Notes: a model not told the origin generated them from the letters alone. 54,559 nucleotides of DNA from an uncultured Roseiflexus sp. (GCA_937935075.1 CALGYB010000047.1:1-54559); one strand, 5' to 3'; shown: positions 17,301 to 26,997, counted from the first letter of the stretch. Made by a program: numbers and translations.

Positions 17301-17580
17301 GGTCAGTTTCCCTCGTGTCTTACTAACTAATGCGCGGTCATTCGTACCATACTGCCGGGTCGCGCAGCGAGACGCCAGGGCGCTGCGGGCGAACGCCCTC
17401 GCTGAGGACGCGGTTCGACCACGCTCACCGCACGCGGAAGCCCCCTTGGGGCTGCTGATGCCAGGGCGCAGTCATGAGTCCACGACCGCCAACACGCGTT
17501 GTGGGTTGTTACGTCTTGCGGACCGGGCGCTCGAACATCTTGTCTGACCGGCCACAAGAAACCCGGCGGCGAGGTATTAT
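17301..17580. repeat. diverged intergenic repeat, copy 1
   Basis: From about 17327 to 17550 the DNA resembles 17637-17845: both start TAATxCGCGGTCA, share CTGATGCCA in the middle and AACATxTTGTCTGAC near the end. No gene is seen. Confidence 0.55.
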
Positions 17581-17613
<33 letters not shown>

Positions 17614-17636
17614 GCAGGGTTTTTCGGATAGGCTCT

Positions 17637-17850
17637 AATACGCGGTCACTTGTACAATGATGGTTTTTGAGAACATAATCCGGCATCACCCGGTTAAGCC
17701 CGCGCGGGCGAGCTTTGGCAGCAGTAGCCCGCAGCTTTAGCCGCCGGGCGGACTGATGCCAATACGCGGTTGTGCGTCTGCGACACGCCTGTCGCTGCGT
17801 GTTGACCGTTGCGCCTTGCACAACGAATGCTCAAACATTTTGTCTGACTG
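17637..17850. repeat. diverged intergenic repeat, copy 2
   Basis: Second, diverged copy of the roughly 220-base unit at 17327-17550; the two flank palindrome P1 copy 2. No open frame here resembles a protein. Confidence 0.55.
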
Positions 17851-18151
17851 AACGCCACAGCGTCCATCGCGACTCAGATAGTATCGGCTGATCTGCACGG
17901 TCACCGTATGATAGCCGATACATGTCGGTCTGGCAAAGGCGACGGGACATGCCGCTCAGCGATGCATTCCCCAGGGGTGCGGGCAAACAAGGGCGGCAAG
18001 ACGCCAGGAGGGACACGGTGCGGCAGGCTCACCGCAAGGGGCGCTCCACGCGCGGGCGCTGGGGGCAGGTCTCAGACCTGCCCCTCCACGCGCGGGCGCT
18101 GGCGCCGCACCCCAACACCCCGCACACCTGAAGACGCTCCCCTGAAAGAAC
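17851..18151. repeat. intergenic region with palindrome family P2, copy 1
   Basis: Contains a perfect 23-base palindrome at 18062-18084 (arms GGGGCAGGTCT / AGACCTGCCCC around one C). It is flanked by direct repeats CTCCACGCGCGGGCGCTGG at 18044-18062 and 18084-18102. Further P2 copies lie at 23879-23903 and 40511-40531. No gene seen. Confidence 0.7.
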
Positions 18152-18859
18152 CTACTCCTTCCCTTCGTACACGGCAACCACAATCAGTCGTCGCTCATTC
18201 GTCTGCCGCTCGGGAATCCAGTCGCCGCTACAGGTGATGAGTGTGGCGATTGTCCGATCACTGGGCGCCATAACGAGCACATCGTCCGGCGTTGTTTCGT
18301 AGATCGTTTGCACCCGATAGCGATGGAGGGCGGACATCGTTTGCACCAGGATTTCATCGCCGCGCTGCACCTCGTGCAGACGATCAAAGGTGGCATAGGG
18401 TCCGCCAGCATGTCCGGTCAGGACCATGTTGCCCGGAGCGCCGGGAAAGGCGGTTCCAAACATCCATCCAATGCCCTGGAACTTCGGTAAGTGATCGATG
18501 TCTGCCAGCGTCACGGGCCAGTTAACGTTGATGCGTGGAATGATCAGGCGCTCTGGCGGCAGGAGAACAGGGTCCGGCATCGGCGTGACCGGCGCTTCGG
18601 GCGTGACCTGCACCCCGCTTGCGGCAATCGGCGTGGCTTCTGCTGCGGCGCCCGTCGGGCTGGGTTGGGTCAACGGAACGCGCTGACCGTCGGTTGTGAC
18701 CAGCACTCGTTCGGTTGACGGGCTGAGGCGTTCCTGGTCGCGCAACATATTCATCCAGACCAGGTACGCCGCGCCGATGCCCAGCAGGATAAGGGCAACC
18801 GCAGCAATGACCGTCAGGAATGGACGATAGCGATAATAGGAAACTCGCGCGCCATGCAT
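18152..18859 (-). CDS. sortase (class D/F-like)
   Basis: A 235-residue membrane-anchored transpeptidase. One N-terminal helix (FLTVIAAVALILLGIGAAYLVWM) is followed by a Pro/Thr-rich linker and the sortase barrel. The catalytic triad is visible: His in VLTGHAGG (about 148), Cys in TLITCSG (about 209) and Arg in NERRLIVVAV (about 222). It would cleave a sorting signal on secreted proteins and transfer them to an acceptor. ATG 18859 has GAGGAGAG upstream; an overlapping ATG four bases downstream is out of frame. No LPxTG-type substrate was found among the neighbouring proteins. Confidence 0.9.
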   Translation of the reverse strand: MHGARVSYYRYRPFLTVIAAVALILLGIGAAYLVWMNMLRDQERLSPSTERVLVTTDGQRVPLTQPSPTGAAAEATPIAASGVQVTPEAPVTPMPDPVLLPPERLIIPRINVNWPVTLADIDHLPKFQGIGWMFGTAFPGAPGNMVLTGHAGGPYATFDRLHEVQRGDEILVQTMSALHRYRVQTIYETTPDDVLVMAPSDRTIATLITCSGDWIPERQTNERRLIVVAVYEGKE

Positions 18860-18891
18860 GGTTTTTCTCTCCTCTGGCGTCAATTACAGAG

Positions 18892-18984
18892 TTACGCAGT
18901 CATCTCGCGGGTGAGATCCGCCTTAATCGGGATGACCATGCTGCCGCAGGCTCTGGCAGAACCCAAAAACGCGCCACTGCGTAA
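18892..18984. repeat. candidate small inverted-repeat element
   Basis: TTACGCAGT (18892-18900) and ACTGCGTAA (18976-18984) form 9-bp terminal inverted repeats around about 75 bases. It fills most of the gap between the sortase gene and its upstream neighbour and may be a MITE. Confidence 0.5.
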
Positions 18985-18990
18985 GTCCTG

Positions 18991-19533
18991 TCAGTGAGAT
19001 GACATTCGGTTGGCGCCGGGCGGAGCGGAGGTGTTCGGCAGTTCGGTGATCGTGCGCGTGCCGCGCCCGGCGTTGGTGACGATCAGCACCGGCGCCCCCC
19101 CGCTGCCAGGCGCGCGATACTCGCCTTCAACCGCCAGCGGCATGCCGGCAATTGTGACCAGACCATCCCATCCTGGCATCAAGGTCACGCGCCGCGCTGG
19201 CAGACGGTCGAGGCTGATGTTCGGATGGTTGAAACCTGTCAACTCGACGGTCACACTTCCATCGATAGACCAGCGTTCAACCCCCTTGCCATCGACTTCT
19301 TCGAGTTTGCCATCGAGCATGCCACGAAATGACCACCAGACTGCGCCGCTGCCATCCATTGCCCGGCGAATCACATAGGCGCCTGTGATGCGATGTCCGG
19401 CGCCTTCGACGTCTGCCAGCACCGTCAACGTTTCGGTCGGCAGAGGAGCAGGCTGTTCTTGCGCCGACACGCCGCTCAGCGAGAAGACAAGCGCTGGCAA
19501 AAGGACGATGCGCATTATGATCCATCGTTTCAT
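18991..19533 (-). CDS. secreted hypothetical protein
   Basis: A 180-residue protein with a clear signal peptide (MKRWIIMRIVLLPALVFSLSGVSA, cleavage before QEQP) and a beta-rich, Gly/Pro-containing body (for example ITGAYVIRRAMDGSGAVWWSFRG). I do not recognise a family. The C-terminus (LPNTSAPPGANRMSSH) contains LPNTS, which loosely recalls a sorting motif but lacks the hydrophobic segment and basic tail that a sortase substrate needs. ATG overlaps the TPR gene stop (ATGA), so it belongs to the same operon. Confidence 0.7.
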   Translation of the reverse strand: MKRWIIMRIVLLPALVFSLSGVSAQEQPAPLPTETLTVLADVEGAGHRITGAYVIRRAMDGSGAVWWSFRGMLDGKLEEVDGKGVERWSIDGSVTVELTGFNHPNISLDRLPARRVTLMPGWDGLVTIAGMPLAVEGEYRAPGSGGAPVLIVTNAGRGTRTITELPNTSAPPGANRMSSH

Positions 19534-20531
19534 ACATCCCTCCGAAACAGGTCCATCCAGCGCGCGCCGCCGCGCCGTTGAGACTGCCGTTCCCCGGTTG
19601 TCGCGGTCTCGCGATCCGTGCGCCGGTTGGCTGCCTGCGTGCGGTAGAGCGCGGCGGCGCGCTCGCGGCAGTACTGTGCGCTTTCTTCATCGCCGAGGTC
19701 CGCCAGCACGCGACTGAGCGCGTCCAGGCTCTGCGCCGTCACCAGGTGCTCACGTCCCAGCCGATCCTCGCGGATTGCCAGCGCCTGCGCCAGGCAAACG
19801 CGCGCACTGCGCAGATCGCCGAGCGCCGCCAGGGTCACGCCGAGATTGTGCAGGCTTTGCGCTGTCGCCGGGTCGCGTGGTCCCAGCGTCGCCTCGCGGA
19901 TCGCCAGCGCTTCCTGAAAGTGAAAACGCGCCTGGGTGTAGCGTCCCTGCTCAAACCAGAGCGCGCCGAGGCGGGTGTGGGTCTGCGCCGTCGCAGGATG
20001 GGCGTTGTGCAGTTCGGACTGCCGCCGCAGTGCGCGTTGCAGACACATAAGCGCTGCGGTGTATTTGCGTTCGGCGCGCAGCGCATCGCCCAGCCCACTG
20101 AGCGCACGGGCGATGATCGCGCTATCGCCAAGGACGCTTGGACGGTGCGCCGCCAGCACCAGTTCGTACTGCTGGCGCGCTTCTTCCACCCGTCGTTCCG
20201 CCAGCAGCAGATCACCCAGGTGGCAACGCAGCGCGCCGATCGCGGGATGCGCTTCGCCCAGCGTTCCAGAACAGACATCTGTCACCCGCCATAGCAATGC
20301 AGTGGTCGCGTTTGGGTTTGCCTGCGCCTGCGACATTTCTGTTGCGCGCAGGCAGCGATACGCAAGATCGGCAGCGGCTTCGGGCGATGTGGATGCCTGC
20401 GACAGCAGCGGCTCGCACGACGCGAGCAGCATGGCTTCGTGCTGTGGCGCCTCGTCGGAGGGCGATGTCATCAGAGCGGCGTGGCGGTCTGACATCACAA
20501 CCGACATCTCGGTTATCGTATCCGTCATCAT
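19530..20531 (-). CDS. tetratricopeptide-repeat protein (kinesin-light-chain type)
   Basis: A 333-residue protein made of about five 42-residue TPR units of the TPR_12 type, recognised by the repeated pattern LGxLLxxxGRYxxAxxxFxxALAIREATLGPRDPATAQSL (residues about 90-280). The tail is charged and basic. Such repeats bind other proteins; here, between glycan-modification enzymes and a secreted protein, it could act as a scaffold (inference). Start overlaps the dehydratase gene stop by ATGA. Confidence 0.85.
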   Translation of the reverse strand: MMTDTITEMSVVMSDRHAALMTSPSDEAPQHEAMLLASCEPLLSQASTSPEAAADLAYRCLRATEMSQAQANPNATTALLWRVTDVCSGTLGEAHPAIGALRCHLGDLLLAERRVEEARQQYELVLAAHRPSVLGDSAIIARALSGLGDALRAERKYTAALMCLQRALRRQSELHNAHPATAQTHTRLGALWFEQGRYTQARFHFQEALAIREATLGPRDPATAQSLHNLGVTLAALGDLRSARVCLAQALAIREDRLGREHLVTAQSLDALSRVLADLGDEESAQYCRERAAALYRTQAANRRTDRETATTGERQSQRRGGARWMDLFRRDV

Positions 20532-22471
20532 GGTCGGCTCTCAATCAGAACGTGCGCCGGTTGCAACGAACGCAACGGCACGGACGACGGCGTTTCATTC
20601 GTGACCGGAACCGGCGGCGGGCAGTACTCCGGCACAATGGCGCGCAGCATGCGGCGAACGTCAGCATCGAGGTTGGCGCGCGCCGTCCGTTCGAGCGCGG
20701 CCACACTGGTGCGCAGCGCCGGCGGAATACTGTTGCTGGCGCCTGCCGCAACAAAGATTTTGCTGTGCGCCGTCGGTTGATATTCTTCTCCCCGTGCAAA
20801 CAATTCCTCGAACAGTTTCTCACCGGGGCGCATGCCGGTAAAGCAGATGTCAATGTCACGCCCAACTTCCAGCCCGGACAGACGGATCATGTCGCGCGCC
20901 AGATCAACCACTTTCACCGGCTCGCCCATATCGAGCATGAAGATTTCACCCGTGCGCCCCAACACCGACGCTTGCAACACCAGTTGCACGGCTTCGGGAA
21001 TCGTCATGAAGTAGCGCCGCATCTCTGGATGAGTGACTGTCACCGGTCCCCCTGCCGCAATCTGGCGCTTGAACGTCAACACCACGCTTCCACGACTACC
21101 GAGCACGTTGCCAAAGCGCACCGCCACATACGGGCGCCCGCTGACCCGTGCAGCGTCAAGCACGAGCATCTCGGCAACCCGCTTGGTCGCCCCCATGACA
21201 CTCGTCGGATTGACAGCTTTGTCCGATGAAATCATCACAAAGCGTTCGACGCCGGTTTCAAGCGCAACATCGAGCAGATTGCGCGTTCCGACGATGTTGT
21301 TGCTGACGGCTTCAACGGGGTGTTCTTCCATGAGCGGCACGTGTTTGTGCGCTGCGGCGTGGAAGACGAGATCGGGCGCATGGGTCTCAAACACGGCGCG
21401 CAGCCGCTCCAGATCACGAATATCGGCGATGACCGACACAATACAGGGTGATTGGTCGAGTTGCGCGTTCGCCAGTCGGGCAAGTTCGTTGCAGACCTCG
21501 AACACGCTGTTCTCGCCGTGTCCGAGCACAATCAAGTGCGAGGGACCGAAGCGCAGCAACTGACGACAGAGTTCGCTGCCGATCGAGCCGCCGCCGCCCG
21601 TCACCAGCACGCGCCGTCCGGCAACCAGTGCGCGCACAGCAGCGGTATCGGTCTGCACCGGCGCCCGGCGGAGCAGGTCTTCGATCTGAATGTTGCGCAG
21701 TTTACTGACGCTGATCGTTCCGTCGATCAGTTCGTGAACGCCGGGCATGATGCGCACGGCAACTCCGGCGGCTTCGCAGATGTGCATGATGTCGCGCACC
21801 GCTTTTCCAGGCGCCCCTGGCATGGCAATGATGACCTGGCGAATCTTGTGCCGGGCAGTGAGCGCCGGAATGGCATGCCGGTCGCCAAGCACTTCGACGC
21901 CGTGCAGACGCAAGCCGCGCTTTGCCGGATCATCGTCCAGCAACCCGACGACCTCCATGCCAAGTCTGGGATTGCGTTGAATCTCACGCACAATAATGGA
22001 CGCTGCATCACCCGCGCCCATGATCAGCACCGGCGCCGGTCGGTCGGTGGCGCGGCGGCGACGCTCACGCGCAGCGCCGATGCGCACGAGCAGCCGCGGG
22101 ATGCTGACCAGCGATGCGGCGATTGGCGGGACAATGAATGGAATGGAACGGGGGACGGTTGCTATCACCGGCGTCACGAGATCGAGCAGGGCGAGCACAA
22201 TTGCAGTGACGCCCATTGCCAGCGAAGTTGCACCGCTGAGCAGCAGCACTTCCTCGAATGAGGCGTAGCGCCAGTAACGGCGGTAGATGCCGAACGCGCG
22301 AAAGACCAGCGGGGTGACGATGATCGCTGCCACGCAGAAGTGCGCACACGCCAGCCAGTAGGTCGCAAGGTCGAACGTTTCGAGCCGCAGCACAAAACTG
22401 GTGTAGATCGCCACCGGCACGAGCAGCACATCGGAGAGCAAGAAGTGCCGGTTCTTGAGTCGTTGCATCAT
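20528..22471 (-). CDS. CapD/PglF-like UDP-sugar 4,6-dehydratase
   Basis: A 647-residue membrane enzyme of the FlaA1/CapD/WbpM family. Four N-terminal helices are followed by a CoA-binding-like Rossmann domain (VLIMGAGDAASIIVREI) and the catalytic SDR domain with VLVTGGGGSIGSELCRQ. The active-site region reads SSDKAVNPTSVMGATKR, where Met replaces the SDR tyrosine (M-x-x-x-K), the mark of PglF-type 4,6-dehydratases that make UDP-4-keto-6-deoxy sugars. ATG 22471 has GGAGG nine bases upstream; a GTG at 22537 lies inside the preceding gene. Together with the DegT aminotransferase it would make a UDP-4-amino sugar. Confidence 0.9.
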   Translation of the reverse strand: MMQRLKNRHFLLSDVLLVPVAIYTSFVLRLETFDLATYWLACAHFCVAAIIVTPLVFRAFGIYRRYWRYASFEEVLLLSGATSLAMGVTAIVLALLDLVTPVIATVPRSIPFIVPPIAASLVSIPRLLVRIGAARERRRRATDRPAPVLIMGAGDAASIIVREIQRNPRLGMEVVGLLDDDPAKRGLRLHGVEVLGDRHAIPALTARHKIRQVIIAMPGAPGKAVRDIMHICEAAGVAVRIMPGVHELIDGTISVSKLRNIQIEDLLRRAPVQTDTAAVRALVAGRRVLVTGGGGSIGSELCRQLLRFGPSHLIVLGHGENSVFEVCNELARLANAQLDQSPCIVSVIADIRDLERLRAVFETHAPDLVFHAAAHKHVPLMEEHPVEAVSNNIVGTRNLLDVALETGVERFVMISSDKAVNPTSVMGATKRVAEMLVLDAARVSGRPYVAVRFGNVLGSRGSVVLTFKRQIAAGGPVTVTHPEMRRYFMTIPEAVQLVLQASVLGRTGEIFMLDMGEPVKVVDLARDMIRLSGLEVGRDIDICFTGMRPGEKLFEELFARGEEYQPTAHSKIFVAAGASNSIPPALRTSVAALERTARANLDADVRRMLRAIVPEYCPPPVPVTNETPSSVPLRSLQPAHVLIESRP

Positions 22472-23691
22472 CGTTCCACTCCTCCGGTCACAGACAGCGG
22501 CGCACTGCGCCGGACTGCATCGCACAGCGCTTCGCACACGGCATCGACCTGCGCTTCGGTCATGACGCTCGAAAATGGCAATGCCAGCGAGACCGATCCC
22601 AGATGCTCAGTCACCGGAAACTCGCCGCCACGGTATCCAAACTGCTCACGGTAGAACGGTTGCAGGTGGATGGGGGTAAAGTACGGTCGGCTGGGAATGC
22701 CGCACTCCGCCAGCAGGCGCACGACAGTATCCCGCTGCGCCGGCGGCAGAATACGCACCACATATACGAACCACGACATATGCGTCGTTGTGGACGCGAT
22801 ACGCGGCGTTTCAATCCATTCCACACCGGCGAGTCGCTCGTCGTACCAGGCAGCGACGCGCGCGCGCTTCGCCAGGATTTCATCCAACCGCTGCAGCTGT
22901 ACCAGACCAAGCGCAGCGCTCAGTTCGTCGAGGCGGTAGTTGTACCCCAGGCGAGTGTGGTTGAGCCAGCCATCGAACACATCGCGTCCCTGGTTGCGCA
23001 GGCTGCGAAACAGATGCGCCCACGCCTCGCGGTTGGTGACGATCATGCCGCCTTCGCCGGTAGTGACCTGTTTGTTTGGATAGAAAGCGAACACCGCCGC
23101 GTCACCGAGCGATCCCGCCGGTCGTTCCTTGTAGGCGGCGCCAATGGCTTCGCAGGCATCTTCGATAATCGCCAGATCGTAGTTGCGCGCAGTATCGATC
23201 AGCGGGTCCATATCGGCGGGTTGCCCGAAGGCATGCACCGGCAGCAACGCGCGTAACCGTCCGACCGAGCGACGCGCGCCGCGGAGCGCCGGCGGCAACC
23301 AGCGGTCGGCAGCCGCACCGCCACGTGTCAGGTCGGCAACCGCAGATGCCACGAGGTGCGGGTCGATATTCCCGGTCACCGGATCGACATCGACGAACAC
23401 CGGCACACCGCGCTCGTATAACACACAATTTGCCGATGCAATGAACGAGAACGACGTCGTGATCACCAGATCGCCGTCGCCAACCCCGGCAGCAATGACG
23501 CACAGGTGCAGACCGCTGGTGCCCGAGTTAACGCCGACCCCCCACTCGACACCGGCGATCGCGGCGGCTGAACGCTCGAACGCTGCCAGGCGCGGACCAA
23601 TGCTCAACGTTGGCGTGCGCAGCGTCTCGACGACCGCCTGCACTTCTGTATCGCCAATGTCGGGAGACGACATGGGAACGCGTGGTACCAT
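22468..23691 (-). CDS. DegT/DnrJ/EryC1/StrS aminotransferase (PglE-like)
   Basis: A 407-residue PLP-dependent sugar aminotransferase. The start MSSPDIGDTEVQAVVETLRT, the GVNSGTSGLHL phosphate-binding loop, EDACEAIGAAY and the PLP lysine in YPNKQVTTGEGG (about residue 207) are standard for the family. It transfers an amino group to a UDP-4-keto sugar. A strong AAGGAGGA precedes ATG 23691, making it first gene of the minus-strand operon; it overlaps the dehydratase by ATGA. Confidence 0.9.
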   Translation of the reverse strand: MVPRVPMSSPDIGDTEVQAVVETLRTPTLSIGPRLAAFERSAAAIAGVEWGVGVNSGTSGLHLCVIAAGVGDGDLVITTSFSFIASANCVLYERGVPVFVDVDPVTGNIDPHLVASAVADLTRGGAAADRWLPPALRGARRSVGRLRALLPVHAFGQPADMDPLIDTARNYDLAIIEDACEAIGAAYKERPAGSLGDAAVFAFYPNKQVTTGEGGMIVTNREAWAHLFRSLRNQGRDVFDGWLNHTRLGYNYRLDELSAALGLVQLQRLDEILAKRARVAAWYDERLAGVEWIETPRIASTTTHMSWFVYVVRILPPAQRDTVVRLLAECGIPSRPYFTPIHLQPFYREQFGYRGGEFPVTEHLGSVSLALPFSSVMTEAQVDAVCEALCDAVRRSAPLSVTGGVER

Positions 23692-23977
23692 TGCGATTCC
23701 TCCTTATCAACGGCATATGTGGTTGCCGTTGCAACGAGTGTATCGCTGCACTCGCCAATGTGCGTCTGCCTGTCGGCTATGCCGGGATATGCCGCATGGC
23801 GGATTTCACACAGGGCGAGCGGCAAGAGGCGCGAGGTAGGGGCAACCCGGTGGATTGGGCACGCCCGCGCGCAAACGCGGAGGCGGGTCTGCGACCCGCC
23901 TCCACGCCGACGGCGCGCCCGTGGAACGACGGCGCGCCCGCCGTATTGCCATCACACCCGTGGGGGCCTACCGCAGA
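23692..23977. repeat. intergenic region with palindrome family P2, copy 2
   Basis: Holds the palindrome at 23879-23903 (arms GGAGGCGGGTC / GACCCGCCTCC around TGC), then two copies of CGGCGCGCCCG. The stretch GGGGCAACCCG at about 23840 also occurs in front of hoxY. No gene is seen; the promoter of the aminotransferase operon should lie in its left part. Confidence 0.6.
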
Positions 23978-26896
23978 TCACCGATCCTCCGATTTGCGTC
24001 GTGCGCGTTGTTTCGCCGCCAGCAACCGGGCAAATTGCTCTTCTGCCGATGCAGGCGACTTTGGACGCTCTTCAGATGGTCTGGCGCGTGACTCGGACAC
24101 ACCCGCTTTTGGGGTCGGCGAAGGCGCATTCGAAGAGGGACGCGGCGGCTGAGCGGTCTGCGTCGTCGCAGATGGCGCGACCGGCTGATCGGCGCCGGAG
24201 TCGTTGCGGGTTGGCGCGAAACGCACAGCAGTGGCACGGCGTTTGGCGTCGCCAAGTCGTGTCATTGTTGCAGTAGCCTCCGGGAGCGGAACTGCGGAAC
24301 GACGCCGCTGGCGGAGCCGTTCGAGCCACGGCGCCACATCTTCCATCCGCAGCATCACGCGCCGCACAGCAATGTCGAGGGGCCAGAGCACAAGCGCCAG
24401 CCAGAGGAGCGGAAAACCGATCTCGCGCACCGAACCGACATTCTGGTTGGGTGAAACAAATGCGGCTTCAGGCAGCGGATCGATCCGCCCGCCACTGATG
24501 CTGGCCACCTCGGTGAGCAATGGCAGATTTTCACGCTGCGCGCTGTATTCCAGCGAGTAACTGACCACAATGCCGGTCACAGCAATGCCAAGCTGACGCC
24601 CCTCTTCATCGGACGCCGCCACCTGCGCCAGATACACGCCCGGCGACGATGTATCGACCACCGCGCGATACTGACCAGGACCGATCTGTTGAAACTGAAC
24701 CGCGGTTCCCTGATTCTGCGGATCGACGGCGCGCCCTGCAATGACCAGATTGTTGAGTGGACGTCCCTGCTCATCCTGGGCGGTCAATTCCAGAACTGCG
24801 CGCGGACCGACGACGGTCGCACGCAATTCGAGCGCACCGCTTTCGCGTGGCGGCAGCAAAAGATCGGCAAGCCCGCCGGCAAAGCGCGGAAACTGATCCC
24901 AGGCGATCCAGTCCCTTGCCCAGCGCCCCTGCGCGTCGCTCGTCCAGGCGACAACACGCCCCAGACCATATTGCCACTGTGCGAGCAACGGTTTGCCATC
25001 GGGCGTAAACAGCAATGTGCGCGCCGCTTCGCGCACTTCCGTGCCATTGTAGCCATAGAGCGGCGGCAACCCGCCCAGACTGCGGATGACCGGCGAGGGA
25101 AGCCCCGCTTGTGGTTCGATGCGCTGTTCAACAATATCGCGCCCGGCGGCGATGATCGTCTCCTGCAAAAAGATGCGCGGCACATCTTCGACACGGGTCA
25201 CGCGATAGGAACGCCCGCCCCCGGCATTGGCCACATCGACCAGATTGGGATTGGCGTCTTCACCAATTGCAACTGTCGAAATCGTCATGCCAGCAGCGCG
25301 CATCTGTGCAATCAGATCGCTGTAGTTGCTTTCTGCAATGCCATCGGTCAGGAGAATGACGTGCTTGACCTTTGCATCAGCAGCCGCCAGCGCCTGTGCT
25401 GCCTGTTCGATCCCCGGTCGAATATTCGTGCCGCCACCAATGCCAAACGAACCGAGCGCTCGTTCAATCTCAACCACCGAGGGCAATCGTTGCAGCGGCA
25501 ACACCCAGTTTGCCACATCATCGAACACAACCAGTCCCACCTGATCGACGGGAGTCAGACCAAGGCTTGCCTGGTAGACCGCTTCTTTGGCGAGATCGAG
25601 CCGGTTGCGCCGGCTTCCACTCACCAGTTCCGCCATACTGCCGCTCCGGTCGATCACCATCACCAGCGCCAGATCAGGTTGCTGCATCGTGTCGAGCGGA
25701 TCGAGCAACACCGGCAGCACCGGTTCCAGCGACGTGCGCCGGTAGCCGCCGGCGCCGAATGAGTCCACACCGCCGATCATCGCCATTCCGCGCCCCAGTT
25801 CACGCACATAGACCGGCAGCGCCTCCATCAAGGTGCGTGGCATGTCGCGCGCCGGCGTATCGACGATCACCACCCCGGCGTAGGCGCCAAGCTGATCCAG
25901 AGTGGCGGGCGCCTGATTGGGCGGGAAGAGGTCGACACGCACCTCGGCGGCGCGCAACGCATCTCGCAAGTTGGCGGCGCGCGACTCATCCGCCGCAATC
26001 AACAGCAGGCGCGGCGGTCCGAGCACTTCGGTAAACGCCGCTCCCCGATTGTTCTGCGACTCGGTGTCGCCATCGGCATCGAGGCGCACCTCCAGCCGAC
26101 GAAACCCCGTCTCGCCTGACGGCACACGAATATCGATTGTGCTCGATCCCTCGGGAATGGGCAGTTCCTGCTCACCGATCAGTTGCCCATCGACAAAGGT
26201 TTGCAAGCGCCCGCTCGTCGCATAATTCGACGTAATATTCGCCTGAAGGGTGAGGTCTTGCCCTTCACGCACCACAGCCGGCGCGCTAAGCCCGGCGACG
26301 ATGACGTCGGGACCCCGCTCGCCCGGCAAATAGACCACATCAATCGGCACCCCGCGAATGGCTGCAAGTTGTGCCGCATCCGCCACCCGCCCCGCATTTT
26401 CGCCGCCATCCGAGATGAGCACCAGGCGCTTCTGCGTTTCCGCCGGAAAGAGCGCCAGTCCAAGTTGCACCGCCTCTTGCAGATTGGTGCGCGTCGTGAT
26501 CGGAACCGACGTCAGGCGACTCAGCGGGCTGATCGGACCTGGGGCGCGCTCCACCAGCGCATTATCGCCGAACACCACGACGGCCGCCTGGTCGCCTGGG
26601 GGCATAACAGCCAGCGCATCGTTGACATACTGCAAGGCGCGTTCGCGTTGCACCGGCGTCATCGAATCCGAGACATCCACCAGGAACACGGTTGTCAGAT
26701 CACGCACCGGCAGGACGATCTGCGTACCGGCGAGCGCCAGGATGAGCGCAAGCAGGATGGCGCTGCGCAACGCCAGACTGGACCAGAAGCGCCATGGAGC
26801 AAGGCGGCGCGGCGTGAGCAGCGTCAAAGCCCACAGCGCCGGAATCAGCGCCAGGAGTGCAAGGGCAAGGGGCGTGATGAACGAGAGGCGAATCAT
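23978..26896 (-). CDS. von Willebrand factor A membrane protein (BatA-like)
   Basis: A 972-residue protein. N-terminal helices (LSFITPLALALLALIPALWALTLL and WSSLALRSAILLALILALAGT) resemble BatA. They are followed by a VWA domain with the MIDAS motif FLVDVSDSMTP (residues about 70-80), a class I glutamine-amidotransferase-like segment (GRGMAMIGGVDSFGAGGY, about 375) and a second VWA domain with VMVIDRSGSMAELV (about 412). A C-terminal helix (FPLLWLALVLWPLDIAVRRVML) leads to a Pro/Ser/Ala-rich tail that ends basic. The domains would face outside, so the protein may bind metal-dependent ligands or take part in envelope assembly; its precise role is unknown. Start ATG 26896 sits 6 bases from an extended -10. 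Confidence 0.88.
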   Translation of the reverse strand: MIRLSFITPLALALLALIPALWALTLLTPRRLAPWRFWSSLALRSAILLALILALAGTQIVLPVRDLTTVFLVDVSDSMTPVQRERALQYVNDALAVMPPGDQAAVVVFGDNALVERAPGPISPLSRLTSVPITTRTNLQEAVQLGLALFPAETQKRLVLISDGGENAGRVADAAQLAAIRGVPIDVVYLPGERGPDVIVAGLSAPAVVREGQDLTLQANITSNYATSGRLQTFVDGQLIGEQELPIPEGSSTIDIRVPSGETGFRRLEVRLDADGDTESQNNRGAAFTEVLGPPRLLLIAADESRAANLRDALRAAEVRVDLFPPNQAPATLDQLGAYAGVVIVDTPARDMPRTLMEALPVYVRELGRGMAMIGGVDSFGAGGYRRTSLEPVLPVLLDPLDTMQQPDLALVMVIDRSGSMAELVSGSRRNRLDLAKEAVYQASLGLTPVDQVGLVVFDDVANWVLPLQRLPSVVEIERALGSFGIGGGTNIRPGIEQAAQALAAADAKVKHVILLTDGIAESNYSDLIAQMRAAGMTISTVAIGEDANPNLVDVANAGGGRSYRVTRVEDVPRIFLQETIIAAGRDIVEQRIEPQAGLPSPVIRSLGGLPPLYGYNGTEVREAARTLLFTPDGKPLLAQWQYGLGRVVAWTSDAQGRWARDWIAWDQFPRFAGGLADLLLPPRESGALELRATVVGPRAVLELTAQDEQGRPLNNLVIAGRAVDPQNQGTAVQFQQIGPGQYRAVVDTSSPGVYLAQVAASDEEGRQLGIAVTGIVVSYSLEYSAQRENLPLLTEVASISGGRIDPLPEAAFVSPNQNVGSVREIGFPLLWLALVLWPLDIAVRRVMLRMEDVAPWLERLRQRRRSAVPLPEATATMTRLGDAKRRATAVRFAPTRNDSGADQPVAPSATTQTAQPPRPSSNAPSPTPKAGVSESRARPSEERPKSPASAEEQFARLLAAKQRARRKSEDR

Positions 26897-26902
26897 GGTT
26901 TC

Positions 26903-26911
26903 AGTATACCA
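26903..26911 (-). promoter_or_regulatory. extended -10 box, probable leaderless promoter
   Basis: Reads TGGTATACT on the minus strand and ends 6 bases before the ATG at 26896, the same geometry as at 12809-12824. No Shine-Dalgarno is possible if transcription starts 6-7 bases downstream of the box. Confidence 0.55.
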
Positions 26912-26988
26912 TGCCAGAACTCTTTCTGGCGTGTTGTCGCCTGTTATCTGCCGATAATCAAACCTTTCTCGCCAGGGCGCGGCGGGTA

Positions 26989-26997
26989 TGGTATAGT
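26989..26997 (+). promoter_or_regulatory. extended -10 box of the hox operon
   Basis: TGGTATAGT, 53 bases before the hoxE ATG at 27051. It is divergent from the promoter at 26903-26911, so the 154-base gap controls both transcripts. No good -35 is visible. Confidence 0.5.
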
